DNA of 37,065 nucleotides from Verrucomicrobiota bacterium (GCA_027623095.1 JAQBVM010000025.1:1-37065); one strand, 5' to 3'; shown: positions 1-8,906, numbered from the stretch's first letter. A program made the numbers and translations. The notes: generated from the letters alone by a model not told the origin.

Positions 1-183
1 ACGAGAGTCGTCGGCGTCCTTCTTGGCGGAAGTGCGGAGGGTGGTCTGCCCTCATTCGGAGATGCGCCCCCCGCTTCCAAAGTTGCCCGGCTGTTTTCTT
101 CCTGGCAAATCGGGCAGGGCGATTACCTCAAGCTGCGGGAAGAGTTGACACGATTCGCGGAAACGTTTTACGCGAGAGCGTGA
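1..183 (+). CDS. C-terminal end of an unrecognised protein (partial)
   Basis: Frame 1 is open from the first base for 60 codons and ends at TGA 181-183, only 26 bases before the end of the converging RND pump gene. The visible residues include a Gly-rich stretch (VVGVLLGGSAEGG) and a charged C-terminal helix ending in RFAETFYARA. No start codon is inside the window, so the gene begins upstream. I do not recognise the family. An open frame of 60 codons can arise by chance, but its position against a convergent gene supports it being real. Confidence 0.5.
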   Translation, partial: TRVVGVLLGGSAEGGLPSFGDAPPASKVARLFSSWQIGQGDYLKLREELTRFAETFYARA

Positions 184-209
184 GTCATGTCTGCAAGGCC
201 GCCAACGAT

Positions 210-3200
210 TTATCTGATTGCCGGTTGCGGAATCTGCCGCGGAGCCGGCCTTGAGCTGAAGCCGCGCCAGTGAAGCTTTTTCGCGAGGTCATCCAAAAGG
301 GAGTAGGCGACCGGGGTGACAATCAAGGTTAGAAGGAGCGAGAGCGCCTGTCCTCCGATGACGATGACCGCGATCGCCCGGCGTTCCTCGGCTCCCGGAC
401 CCGTTCCGATCGCCAGCGGGGTCATCCCGGCAATGAGTGTCATGGTTGTCATGAGGATCGGCCGCAAACGGTCGCGATTCGCTTGGAGGATTGCCGTCAT
501 GCGCTCGATTCCTTGCGCTCGGAGATTATTCATATGATCAATCTGAAGAATCGCGTTCTTCTTGACGACACCGAACAGGACGAGAATCCCGAGCGCGGAA
601 TAAAGGTTTATCGTATTTCCTGTGATCCAAAGGGACAGGAGCGCAAAAGGTACGGAGAGAGGCAGCGAAAGAAGGATCGTGAAGGGATGCACGAGGCTCT
701 CAAACTGAGACGCGAGGATGAGATACATCAGTATGATCGAAAGGACGAACGCCCACAGAAACTCTTTGAATGTCGTTTCGAGCTCGCGACCTTTTCCCGA
801 TACCCGCGTTGAGTATCCGGCTGGGAGTCCCAGTTGAGCAGCAGCCCCTCGGACGGCTTCCAGCCGGTCGGCAAGCGCAAATCCGGGTGCGATCGCCGTG
901 CGAAGACTGACCATACGCTGACGGTCGAGCCGGTCGATTCGAGATGCCGTTGTCGCTGGAACTATCTCGACAAGATTGTCCAATCGAACGAGTCCGCCGT
1001 CCTCGCGTGGAATGTACAGGCGGGAAATGGCAGTTGCGTCATTGCGCTGGCCGTCGGCAAGGCGCAACTCGACGTCATAGACTTCGTTCATTGCGCGGTC
1101 GTAGAACTTCGAGACCCGATCATCGCCGCCAACCATCAGCCGAAGCGCCGTGGCGATCTCTTCGGTATCAACACCCAGTTGGGCGGCGCGGACACGATCG
1201 ATTTGAACGCGGAGTTCCGGCTTGTCGAGTTTAAGTGTCGTGTCGGCGTCCAGGAGTCCAAGCTTCGGCGCTTGTTCGCGAAGTTTGTTTGCGAAAGTGG
1301 AGAGCGTCTGAAGATCGGGGCCGAGCAGAGAAAAATCGATGTCGTAGTTCGGTCCTCCAATGTTGAAAGTCTGCGGATTGCGGATTGAGACGCGGAGATC
1401 AGGATACGCTCGCATCTTCTTCCGGACGTTTTGGACAACATCCCGTTGTGAGTAGTTTCCCTGAAACGCCTTCCACGGTTGAAAACTAAACAGACGGCTT
1501 AGGGAAAAGGTGCGCTCGTTGTGCGGGACGAGGCCGACGTAACACCGGACGTTGTTGGGACTGCCAAACAAGCCGTTTCCACCCGCGGTGGAAATCACCA
1601 GGCGCACTCCTTGAATCGATAGCAGGTCTTTCTCGACTTGCCGGGCCACATTGGTCATTGCTCCGAGGCTGGTGCCCTCGGGTGCGTAAACACTCACGTC
1701 GAACTCGCCTTCGTCCACGTCGCTCGGGATGAAATCTTGTTTCACGATATGATAGAGGGGCACCGACGAAAGCATGACTGCAAGAGCGGCGGTAGAAACA
1801 AGCGTCCGATGATTCATCGCGTACCTGAGCAATTGGGTATAATGCCGGTCGATCCATGCGTAAAATCCGCGCCGTGAACGGGCCACGGAACCACCTTCTT
1901 CCGGGTCATTCGAAGGCGCCCTCAGAAGACGCGCGCACATCATTGGGGTCAGCGTAAACGAAACGACCAGGCTCACGAGCACAGCGACGGCTGCGGTAAT
2001 GCCGAACTGAAAGAGGAACCGCCCGGCGATGCTCGACATAAATGAAACGGGAACAAAAATCACGACGAGGCTGAAAGTGGTCGCCATTACCGCCAGCCCA
2101 ATCTCGGCGGTAGCGCCCTTCGCCGCCTCGAAGGGGTTCATCTTCTTTTCTTCGACGAATCGGAAGATATTCTCGAGCACGACAATCGCATCGTCGATCA
2201 CGATGCCAACCATGAGAACCAGCGCGAGCATGGTGACATTGTTCAGGGTAAAATCGAGCGCCCGCATCATGCCGAAGGTGGCTATGACCGACGCGGGTAT
2301 GGCGACGCCCGCGATCACCATCGCCTGCCAGCTTCGCATGAAAAGAAAAACCACGAGGCATGCCAAAATGCTGCCGACCACCAAATGCCGGTTGATTTCA
2401 TGCAACGCCTCGTAGATATAGCGCGACTGATCGCGGAGCACTTCGAGCTTAATGTCGGGCGGGAGTTGGTGAGTGAGGGCCTCGATCTTTTCTTTGAGGC
2501 CTTCAATGACCGCGACGGTGTTGGCGCCGGATTGACGGCGCACTTCGAGCATCACCGTGGGAACGCCGTTCAATCGGGCGATCGAGCGTTGTTCCTTGGT
2601 TCCGTCCTCGGCCCAACCGATGTCCTGGATGCGAATCGGGACGCCGTTGATGGTTGTGACCACGAGATCGTTGAACGCCCTTGGATCAGTGATCTTGCCC
2701 ATCGTTCGCAGCGTCCGTTCCTGCAAGGCTTCGGTGACGTTGCCTCCGGGGACATCGGCATTCTGACGGACGATTGCGGCGCGCACCGTGGTGATCGGGA
2801 TTCTATAGGCATCGAGACGATCCGGGTCGATCCAGATGTTGATCGCGCGCTTGAGACCGCCTTGGAGTTCGACTTCTCCAACCCCAATAGACCGTTCCAA
2901 CTGCACTTTCACTATTTTGTCGGCGATTTCCGTCAGCTCTCTGGGAGACCTGGCGCCTGAAAGAGCCAGCGTCAAGACTGGCGAAATGTCCGAGTCGGAT
3001 TTCGAGACGACTGGCGGATCGGCTTCGCGCGGCAAATTACGCATGGCGCTCGCCACCCGGTCACGAACGTCCTGTGTTGCCACATCGATGTTCTGGTCGA
3101 GCTCGAATGTGACAATGATAAAGGAAATTCCGCTCCCGTTAATCGACCGCAGTTCCTTGATTCCTTGAACTGTGTTGATGCTCTCCTCGAGGGGTTGGGA

Positions 3201-3392
3201 CATTTGCGATTCGATCTCCGCGGGCGACGCCCCGGGCAGGCGGGCGTAAACACGGACGGAAGGCAAATCGAACGAGGGAAAACGATCGACATTCAGGTTG
3301 AGGTAGCTGGCGCTCCCCACGACGACCAGAGCGAGAATCAACATGGTGGCGAACACAGGTCGCCGAATGCAGATTTCCGCTAGTTTTTGCAT
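210..3392 (-). CDS. RND multidrug efflux pump, inner-membrane permease (AcrB/HAE1 type)
   Basis: This is a proton-driven inner-membrane transporter that exports drugs or other hydrophobic compounds through a tripartite envelope complex. The 1060-residue length is normal for the family. The N-terminus has the typical cytoplasmic start and first membrane segment (IRRPVFATMLILALVVVG). Asp400-Asp401 in VGIVIDDAIVVLENI match the AcrB proton-relay Asp407-Asp408, and Lys945 in VVKKNAIL matches Lys940, so the proton relay looks intact. Two large periplasmic loops separate the two membrane halves as usual. The gene starts 5 bases after the stop of the adaptor gene upstream (3398-4633), so the two form one leftward operon. 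No TolC-like outer-membrane channel gene is in the window. Substrate cannot be predicted from the sequence. Confidence 0.96.
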   Translation of the reverse strand: MQKLAEICIRRPVFATMLILALVVVGSASYLNLNVDRFPSFDLPSVRVYARLPGASPAEIESQMSQPLEESINTVQGIKELRSINGSGISFIIVTFELDQNIDVATQDVRDRVASAMRNLPREADPPVVSKSDSDISPVLTLALSGARSPRELTEIADKIVKVQLERSIGVGEVELQGGLKRAINIWIDPDRLDAYRIPITTVRAAIVRQNADVPGGNVTEALQERTLRTMGKITDPRAFNDLVVTTINGVPIRIQDIGWAEDGTKEQRSIARLNGVPTVMLEVRRQSGANTVAVIEGLKEKIEALTHQLPPDIKLEVLRDQSRYIYEALHEINRHLVVGSILACLVVFLFMRSWQAMVIAGVAIPASVIATFGMMRALDFTLNNVTMLALVLMVGIVIDDAIVVLENIFRFVEEKKMNPFEAAKGATAEIGLAVMATTFSLVVIFVPVSFMSSIAGRFLFQFGITAAVAVLVSLVVSFTLTPMMCARLLRAPSNDPEEGGSVARSRRGFYAWIDRHYTQLLRYAMNHRTLVSTAALAVMLSSVPLYHIVKQDFIPSDVDEGEFDVSVYAPEGTSLGAMTNVARQVEKDLLSIQGVRLVISTAGGNGLFGSPNNVRCYVGLVPHNERTFSLSRLFSFQPWKAFQGNYSQRDVVQNVRKKMRAYPDLRVSIRNPQTFNIGGPNYDIDFSLLGPDLQTLSTFANKLREQAPKLGLLDADTTLKLDKPELRVQIDRVRAAQLGVDTEEIATALRLMVGGDDRVSKFYDRAMNEVYDVELRLADGQRNDATAISRLYIPREDGGLVRLDNLVEIVPATTASRIDRLDRQRMVSLRTAIAPGFALADRLEAVRGAAAQLGLPAGYSTRVSGKGRELETTFKEFLWAFVLSIILMYLILASQFESLVHPFTILLSLPLSVPFALLSLWITGNTINLYSALGILVLFGVVKKNAILQIDHMNNLRAQGIERMTAILQANRDRLRPILMTTMTLIAGMTPLAIGTGPGAEERRAIAVIVIGGQALSLLLTLIVTPVAYSLLDDLAKKLHWRGFSSRPAPRQIPQPAIR

Positions 3393-3397
3393 TGTGT

Positions 3398-4633
3398 CTA
3401 GCTGGACCGCTCGCTGGTGTCGGCGACTCGATCGCCGGTCTTGAGGTCGCCAGGATTCAAAACGATGATTTCGCCCGGGACCAGGCCGGAGAGAATTTCA
3501 ATCTGTTCCGATCCGCTCTTTAAGCGCCCTGTTGTCACTTGTTTCTCGACTGCTTTGCCGTCCTTGATCGCGAAGACCTTTTCAATCCCCGCAAACGTCA
3601 CGAGCGCGTTTGTCGAAATGGTGATTGCCCGATGATCCGTATCCAAGACAATTTCGGCGCGCACAAAGGATCCGGGGCGCAGAAAGTCCGGGTTAGAAAC
3701 ATCCGCTTCGACACGGAGTATTCGGGTGCGCGCCTCGATTACGGGGCTTAATCGAGTAATCGCGCCCAAATAGTTTTTTGGGTTTCCATCGACTTTGAGG
3801 CGCACCGGTTGACCTGTTTGGATGTCCGGCGCGTCCCGCTCGGAGATTTCAAGCCGGAGGCGCAGTGGATCCATTCGGACGATAGTGAGGATCGCCGTGC
3901 TTGCCGAGAGGTATTCGCCCAAGTTCGCCTGCCGATTCTCGATCGTGCCGTCGAACGGAGCGAAAATCGCGGTGTCCGCCAACTGCTGTTGCGCTATTTC
4001 CAGCTCCGATCGGCGTTGGGCCACGACGGCTTGGCGGTCCCGAACCTCCTCCAATCCGTCTTCGTAGCGGCTTAACGCCACAGCATAGGTTGCGTCTGCC
4101 GTCTCGAGTTCAGATTCGGAAATAATCCCCTGCGCCGCCAGTTTCGCGATTCGTTCTTGATTGGCGCGCGCTTCTTCGAGCATGGCGCGTGCCCGTCGAA
4201 TCGTGCTCGTCTGCTCAACTTCGATTTGGTCGTTCGAATCTTCCAGAGGAAGTCCGAGGCGTGCCCGGGCTTGAGCCAGTTGCGCCTGGGCTTGCTTCAC
4301 GCGGAGCCTGTAGTCCTCGGGAGCAATTCGCGCGAGGAGCCCGCCTTCTTTGACAATGGTCCCTAAATCCACTTCGATCGACGCCAGCCGGCCTGCCACT
4401 TTCGTGCTAAGAACAGCTCTGTCAAATGCCGCGAGTGATCCGTTGGCAACGATTGTCTTTTCAAACGGTGCTGTGCCAACACGCATCGTTTCGACGGTTC
4501 GCACGGACGGGCCGCTCTGGAGATCCGGATTTGGCTGAACCGATGAGGAGTAACTAGTATCGCAACCGGCCGCTAAAAGCGTTGCGAGCGCAATCACGGC
4601 GCATTGGCCGACTCTTTGAAGGTTGTTTTCCAC
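3398..4633 (-). CDS. RND efflux periplasmic adaptor (membrane fusion) lipoprotein
   Basis: This adaptor links the RND pump encoded directly downstream to an outer-membrane channel. I chose the GTG at 4633 (411 residues) because a lipoprotein signal follows at once: a hydrophobic stretch ending in the lipobox LLAAGC, with Cys24 as the predicted lipidated residue. The open frame extends upstream to a GTG at 4792, but those extra 53 residues would place the signal internally. Next come a lipoyl/barrel-sandwich half, a long Ala/Arg/Glu-rich coiled-coil hairpin with repeated Gln and Arg, the second lipoyl half (FAPFDGTIENRQANLGEYL), and beta-barrel and membrane-proximal domains (RLSPVIEARTRILRVEADV). 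The five-base gap to the pump gene indicates co-translation. No clear Shine-Dalgarno was seen at either start. Confidence 0.92.
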   Translation of the reverse strand: MENNLQRVGQCAVIALATLLAAGCDTSYSSSVQPNPDLQSGPSVRTVETMRVGTAPFEKTIVANGSLAAFDRAVLSTKVAGRLASIEVDLGTIVKEGGLLARIAPEDYRLRVKQAQAQLAQARARLGLPLEDSNDQIEVEQTSTIRRARAMLEEARANQERIAKLAAQGIISESELETADATYAVALSRYEDGLEEVRDRQAVVAQRRSELEIAQQQLADTAIFAPFDGTIENRQANLGEYLSASTAILTIVRMDPLRLRLEISERDAPDIQTGQPVRLKVDGNPKNYLGAITRLSPVIEARTRILRVEADVSNPDFLRPGSFVRAEIVLDTDHRAITISTNALVTFAGIEKVFAIKDGKAVEKQVTTGRLKSGSEQIEILSGLVPGEIIVLNPGDLKTGDRVADTSERSS

Positions 4634-4976
4634 AAATTGTGTTGCTAACCCGTACCGCTGCCGAGCGGCGACCTGGATCGATTTCGCGTCAGCTTGCCAA
4701 GAACGTAAGTATTTTCCACGATTAATTTCTTGGGTAACTGAGAATCCGGAAGGCCCGTGGTTTCCAGAAGGCCCTTCCCGCAGGCAGGACACGGCAAGGA
4801 GACGTCAGTCTCCTCGTTCGCGAAGTGGAGAAGGGCGAAGCATTCCCATCAAAATGAGGCGCCGCTCCTTAACGCGTCCTTCATTTACAAAGACCGTCTC
4901 TGCAGGCACTGTATGCACACCTTCGGAGAAACTAACATGCCGCAGGTGAATTAATCCGGAAAAGAAAGGCGAAAGC
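4634..4976. other. Intergenic region between divergent genes
   Basis: This 343-base stretch lies between the adaptor lipoprotein gene (minus) and the small Lys-rich gene (plus) and should hold both promoters. It has an exact inverted repeat at 4797-4814 and a direct repeat of GAAGGCCC near 4750 and 4768. Short open frames on the plus strand (for example 4757-4954) have no ribosome binding site or recognisable protein character. If the adaptor really starts at 4792, the left half would be coding. Confidence 0.5.
4797..4814. promoter_or_regulatory. Perfect 7-bp inverted repeat, possible operator
   Basis: The arms AGGAGAC and GTCTCCT flank a GTCA spacer, giving an 18-bp dyad between the divergent efflux operon and the small Lys-rich gene. 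The position suits an operator for a dimeric repressor of the pump, but no regulator gene is nearby and the dyad could equally be chance or a short RNA hairpin. Confidence 0.3.
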
Positions 4977-5102
4977 ATGGGCGATAAATCCCCGAAGGCG
5001 AATCAAAAGAAAACTTCACAGAAACAGGTCAAGGCTAGCAGCGCCGACCAGACGAAAAAGAAGGCCATCACCGACAAGCAGGGTGCCGGCAAGAAAAAAT
5101 AG
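4977..5102 (+). CDS. 41-residue Lys/Gln-rich protein (MGDKSPK family, function unknown)
   Basis: ATG at 4977 follows a good ribosome binding site (AAGAAAGG, 4962-4969) and the frame ends at TAG 5100-5102. The protein begins MGDKSPKANQKKTSQKQ and ends GAGKKK. It has no hydrophobic segment, is very basic, and should be disordered. I recall similar tiny conserved proteins beginning MGDKSPKS/A in many bacteria, annotated only as hypothetical; that is memory, not a search. A strong intrinsic terminator starts 15 bases after the stop, so it is a monocistronic unit. The composition would suit nucleic-acid or ribosome binding, but this is inference. It is short enough to be missed by standard gene callers. 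Confidence 0.8.
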   Translation: MGDKSPKANQKKTSQKQVKASSADQTKKKAITDKQGAGKKK

Positions 5103-5116
5103 CCGACCGGTCATTG

Positions 5117-5155
5117 CTGTCTCTCCGGATGCGAAAAGCAGGAGAGACAGTTTTT
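5117..5155 (+). terminator. Rho-independent terminator of the small Lys-rich gene
   Basis: A perfect 10-bp stem CTGTCTCTCC / GGAGAGACAG (5117-5126 and 5141-5150) with a 14-base loop is followed by TTTTT at 5151-5155. It lies 14 bases past the stop of the 41-residue gene. Confidence 0.88.
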
Positions 5156-5304
5156 CCAGCACGGTTTCGAATAGTGGGGATTCGCTTCTGCGCGGCGGGA
5201 TGGTGAACCCGACGATGAATACGTTTCTGCTCCTGTTCCAGTACAAAGGGCGCGACCTTTGGTCTGCTGCTAAATCGCTCGCGGAGCAGTGTTGAGACGG
5301 TGAT
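5156..5304. other. Short convergent intergenic stretch
   Basis: This stretch lies between the terminator and the end of the penicillin-acylase-like gene. A short plus-strand frame ending at 5295 (tail LFQYKGRDLWSAAKSLAEQC) reads somewhat like protein, but it has no ribosome binding site and I do not recognise it. Confidence 0.3.
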
Positions 5305-7683
5305 TCAGTTCGATAGGATTACGCTTCCCGCCGCGATTTTTCCTGCACCCTCACGGCTTAAGGGCGCCGGATGAAGTCTCGCTTCACCCCACAAACTCAT
5401 GGTGCTCGTCCGGTACGGACTGTCAGGCCGATCGCTATGACCGATCGGGCAGACGGTTGTTGAAGCGTCCACGTCATCCAATCGAACCCATTGAGTGTAA
5501 GACTGGGCCAATTGCGAGTGGATGGTCTGGCCATCAAAACACGTTATTCCGGGAACTGGCAAATCGGCGGTTTCGTCGAGCGATCCGAAACCATCCAAAC
5601 TGTCAAACCAGCCTAGTCTCTGCACTTGCCGAGAATGGGCAGGGCTCTGTTCGGACCTTTCCACACGGCCCCGTCCACTCTGCTCTCGCCAGGCGTTTGC
5701 AAGAACAGTGTCGATAAACTGCCGTTCATCTTCGTTCAATTCCGCCTTCGGATCGGCTGCGGTTCGCGCGCGCGCATCCTTGAGAAACCGCGCCAGCCCC
5801 GATTCTCCGCCACCATACTTGAGAGCAACGGGCGTCGCCATCATGCGAAAGAAAGTGCTGATTCCGGTCGCCAGTGCAGCTCCGTCTGCCTTTAAATCAC
5901 TGCTTGCGCCGGAGGCATGCCACTTCGCCAAAACAGAAAGAGCTTTGATCGCGTCCTCCGACAACGAGTTTTGCCCGTTGCCCAGCAAATGCAAACCGAG
6001 ACCGACTATTTCGCGGCGCGCCGGATTTGTGGTGTCAAAATGCACATCCAATACGTCCTCAGGCGAAAACACGCTCTTCGCCTCCAAACGTTCACGCAAG
6101 CGCCAGGAGCGAATGGTATCTCCCATTGAACCCGTGCTGATACCGAGCGGAATCCTATAGAACGCACCGATCGGACGATGGTTTGCGCTGAGCAGCATTC
6201 CAGCCTTCGGGTTTGTGACTCGGGGCAACAGTTCCGACGGAACGAATCCTTGCCAATCCCATGCGGCCCCCGTCCCAGGCATTGCCGCGCTTCCATTTCG
6301 TTCTTCCGCCAGTTTGGATCGCACCGGAATCGCACCCACCACCGAGTACCCGATGTTTCCTTCTCGATCGCCAAAGACACAGTTCGCCGTTGGGAATCGC
6401 CAACCCCCCAACGCGTCGCTGAATTCCGAAGCATTCTTCGCCCGCATCATGGCAAAGGCACCTTTGATTGTGTCCCGATCGGTCTCGCACATCGGCACTC
6501 GTTTCAGCGCCACCTCGGGATCGCCAGGCCGGCGAAAAGAGAACGCGGAAACGATCGGACCCAAATGTGTCTCGCGCACGAGGAACTCCACATCATTGCC
6601 GTTCCGCGCCTTAATACGCTCGTGAATGAGATTCATCTTTCGCCATGATCCGTCCCATCGATATTCGTTTGGATGCGCGGGGTCCGTTTCGAGTCGGAAC
6701 AAATCCGCCTGGTCGGCGCCCAAAGCGGTCAGTCCCCAAGCCAGATTCTTGTTGAAGCCGATCAAAAGACCCGGACTTCCTGGAATTCCCACGCCACGCG
6801 CGTTGAAAGTTTTGCCGCTCACATGAAACTCCATCCAAAGAGACGGATTCCGAACGGGTGTTTGAGGATCGCTCACCAGCACCGACGCGCCTGTCGTCGT
6901 TTTTCTTCCACCCACGACCCAGGCATGACTGAACTTCGGGCCTGCTTCGCCGATTCCATCGCTGGCAAAGCCTCTCGTTTGAAGAAACGCCTCCGCGCTT
7001 TGGACCCACGCGTCGGTCACATCCGAGCGCTGAACAACCGCGGTTGCGTCATCCGTCCAGAGAGGCTCTTGATCGGGAGGTTGTGGACGATCGGAACGCG
7101 GGTTCTCCTGGTTTCTCCACCCGATCAGATCGCGAGTGCCATCGGTGGCAAAGAACTGGGCCAGATGCCACCAGCTCAAAAGACAATCCGCAGGCACCCA
7201 CGGCTCGGGAGTGATTTCGAATCGACCAAACAACGGATGGAGTTTGCCGCCGGTTTGTTGTGCCGCGAAACTGTCGTTTATCCCTTCACAATAGGCCTCG
7301 AGCAGACGAAGCGTCTCGGAATCGAGATTCACCGCCGTGGTCCGCGCTGCGCGCTCCCAGCCAAAGGTTCGCATCTTGCGATCGTTATCCAACGATGTTT
7401 CATCTCGACCGCCACGATTTCGGACTCCAATAGTCTCAGCGAGCCGGCCTTGAATAATGCGGAGATTGTAGGTCATCTGAAATCCTCGTTCCTGAGCAGC
7501 AGCAAAACCAAGCCCATACATCGCGCCAGCATCTGTGTCCGAGAATATATGGGGGATACCCCAGGTATCGGTGACCCATTCAATTTTACCGTAATCACGT
7601 TTCGGCGACGCGAATGTAGAGACGGCTGAGGAGAGAATAAGGGCGCTAACAATTAACAGAAATCGACGAGTCCTGGAGTTCAT
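5305..7683 (-). CDS. Secreted penicillin acylase family (S45) Ntn-hydrolase
   Basis: This is probably a periplasmic amidase or acylase that cleaves itself into two chains and hydrolyses N-acyl compounds such as acyl-homoserine lactones, acyl peptides or beta-lactam side chains. I chose ATG 7683 (792 residues) because a signal peptide follows directly (RRFLLIVSALILSSAVSTFAS); the frame continues upstream to 7752. The family start (WVTDTWGIPHIF, then FAAAQERGFQM) is present. The predicted catalytic serine, which would become the N-terminus of the beta chain, is Ser252 in KFSHAWVVGG. The later SANHRPIG matches the conserved Asn-containing motif of the family. The length is typical of the unprocessed precursor. 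The next gene upstream on the same strand lies 120 bases away, so co-transcription is possible but unproven. Substrate is not predictable. Confidence 0.93.
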   Translation of the reverse strand: MNSRTRRFLLIVSALILSSAVSTFASPKRDYGKIEWVTDTWGIPHIFSDTDAGAMYGLGFAAAQERGFQMTYNLRIIQGRLAETIGVRNRGGRDETSLDNDRKMRTFGWERAARTTAVNLDSETLRLLEAYCEGINDSFAAQQTGGKLHPLFGRFEITPEPWVPADCLLSWWHLAQFFATDGTRDLIGWRNQENPRSDRPQPPDQEPLWTDDATAVVQRSDVTDAWVQSAEAFLQTRGFASDGIGEAGPKFSHAWVVGGRKTTTGASVLVSDPQTPVRNPSLWMEFHVSGKTFNARGVGIPGSPGLLIGFNKNLAWGLTALGADQADLFRLETDPAHPNEYRWDGSWRKMNLIHERIKARNGNDVEFLVRETHLGPIVSAFSFRRPGDPEVALKRVPMCETDRDTIKGAFAMMRAKNASEFSDALGGWRFPTANCVFGDREGNIGYSVVGAIPVRSKLAEERNGSAAMPGTGAAWDWQGFVPSELLPRVTNPKAGMLLSANHRPIGAFYRIPLGISTGSMGDTIRSWRLRERLEAKSVFSPEDVLDVHFDTTNPARREIVGLGLHLLGNGQNSLSEDAIKALSVLAKWHASGASSDLKADGAALATGISTFFRMMATPVALKYGGGESGLARFLKDARARTAADPKAELNEDERQFIDTVLANAWREQSGRGRVERSEQSPAHSRQVQRLGWFDSLDGFGSLDETADLPVPGITCFDGQTIHSQLAQSYTQWVRLDDVDASTTVCPIGHSDRPDSPYRTSTMSLWGEARLHPAPLSREGAGKIAAGSVILSN

Positions 7684-7803
7684 AGGCAAACGATCCGCGC
7701 GCCGCGAAACGAACGCAAAATCAAAGGCGAAACATTTTTTGTTGAAAACCACACAGAATCCGGACGACTGGGAGTTTCTGAAACAGCTCCTTCAATACAA
7801 AGA

Positions 7804-8649
7804 TTACTCGCGACTAAAACCGCTGGAGTGCTCGGTCCTTCTCAGATCCAGAGTTTTAAACAGTATCCGAGAACGAAGAGAGAAGGCGTTCTTAAGTGTG
7901 ATCCAAATTCCGTCCGGCGTCTTGATCCTTTCGAATCCCAGTTGAAAGCGGTGGAGTGAACCCGCGATCCCGAACCAACCGAACGAAACGGATTCGCCGA
8001 GGCTCACCTGCAGCTTCGCAATTTCAGCATCCTGTTCATCGATCCAAAGTGTTCCAGAAATCTGCCCTAGAATCTTCTCCTTCAAATCCCGGCCCGCGTT
8101 AGGAACGCCTTTTGGGCGAAATGTCATCACGAGCGAAGGACGTCCTTCGACGATTTCTCTTCGTATGACCCGAAACTCAAACCGTCTTTCCAACTCAGAT
8201 TCCGAGAAAAAAGTGGACTCTCCCTTGTCGTCGCGCTTCTTGGACCCGGAATTCTCCAGTTGTTGCCGGAATCCGTTTTCGCGGCGATCCTCTTCGTCGA
8301 GCTCCTTCTGCGTCAGATCACGTCCTTCGATTCTTATGAGCTTTGATATTGGTTTTCCCTCCACAACGCGTACCCGGTACCATTTAACCATTGATTCCGC
8401 AACGCGGCCGTCATCATCCAGGTTCTCCTCAAGCGAACGTTTATCGTAGGTGTAATTCTGCGAGGCTGAAGGGTGGAGTAGTTTCCGGCCGCGCTCTACG
8501 ATCCGATGCACAAGTTCCGATGCCTCGGGAAGAGCGATTTCAGAACAACCGGGTCCCGGCGGCGCGGCAAAGACGCTCGACATAGTAGCGGCAACGCAAG
8601 CGGCTGCTGCCAGAAGTAGGAATGTACAAGCTATGCCAATTGAGCGCAT
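7804..8649 (-). CDS. Secreted protein of unknown function
   Basis: The chosen start at 8649 (281 residues) gives a clear signal peptide (MRSIGIACTFLLLAAAACVA); the frame extends upstream to 8769, but that part overlaps dispersed repeat sequence and is not convincing. The mature part is highly charged, with an EEDRREN-rich helix around residues 115-135, followed by beta-rich sequence (FEFRVIRREIVEGRPSLV, GTLWIDEQDAEIAKLQVSLG, then DGIWITLKNAFSLRSR). The pattern of a periplasmic protein that rewrites a value along repeated beta strands resembles LolA/outer-membrane lipoprotein-sorting-like proteins, but I cannot assign it firmly. It sits just upstream of the penicillin-acylase-like gene on the same strand. 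Confidence 0.75.
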   Translation of the reverse strand: MRSIGIACTFLLLAAAACVAATMSSVFAAPPGPGCSEIALPEASELVHRIVERGRKLLHPSASQNYTYDKRSLEENLDDDGRVAESMVKWYRVRVVEGKPISKLIRIEGRDLTQKELDEEDRRENGFRQQLENSGSKKRDDKGESTFFSESELERRFEFRVIRREIVEGRPSLVMTFRPKGVPNAGRDLKEKILGQISGTLWIDEQDAEIAKLQVSLGESVSFGWFGIAGSLHRFQLGFERIKTPDGIWITLKNAFSLRSRILFKTLDLRRTEHSSGFSRE

Positions 8650-8712
8650 CCGCCCGATCCTGCAGTCTCCAAGTCCGTTTGTCATTCCGGAAGTGGAATG
8701 TGAGATTTGGAA

Positions 8713-8733
8713 GGGCGCATCCGAATAAGGCCA
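8713..8733 (+). repeat. Dispersed repeat motif 1, copy a
   Basis: GGGCGCATCCGAATAAGGCC resembles copies at 16512-16533 (GGGCGCATCTGAGTGAGGAC) and 36756-36779 (GGGCGCATCTGAACGAGGAC). Each copy has the same orientation and lies 64 to 121 bases upstream of the start of a minus-strand gene. Confidence 0.65.
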
Positions 8734-8770
8734 GACCCACCCTCTGCAGATCCGAAGGAGAGGGGGCACT

Positions 8771-8809
8771 GACTCTCAATTTTCTTGGTGGGGCGACATT
8801 CTGTGGAGC
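8771..8809 (+). repeat. Dispersed repeat motif 2, copy a
   Basis: The core GGGGCGACATTCTGTGGAGC (8790-8809) recurs inverted at 18810-18829 and, cut by the window edge, at 37047-37065. Similarity between the first two copies extends about 19 bases to the left of the core (CTCTC, TCTTGG). The copy ends exactly where the YoeB-like fragment begins. Confidence 0.75.
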
Positions 8810-8810
8810 T

Positions 8811-8906
8811 GGGTATTGGTCCAGGCGCATCACGGACGAGCACCGCTTGGTGTACGAAACAGCGGGTGAGAACGTTCTGATTGCACAGATGCGGTATCAC
8901 TATTGA
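8811..8906 (+). pseudogene. yoeB: C-terminal remnant of a YoeB/Txe-type RNA-cleaving toxin
   Basis: The last 31 codons before TGA at 8904-8906 read GYWSRRITDEHRLVYE through LIAQMRYHY. They line up without gaps with the last 31 residues of E. coli YoeB as I recall it (residues 54-84), about 20 of 31 identical. The remnant keeps the equivalents of Arg65 and His83 but lacks the first 53 residues, including catalytic Glu46. Upstream, the same frame continues into dispersed repeat sequence instead of toxin, and no YefM-like antitoxin is present. The gene is therefore truncated and presumably inactive; the break coincides with the end of repeat motif 2. Confidence 0.85.

Noticed and set aside
4757-4954. 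65-codon plus-strand open frame between the efflux operon and the small Lys-rich gene
   Set aside because: No ribosome binding site, covers the dyad and promoter region, and shows no protein features.
6673-7629. 318-codon plus-strand open frame across the penicillin acylase gene
   Set aside because: It is a shadow of a gene with clear family motifs on the other strand; composition is Arg-rich without domains.
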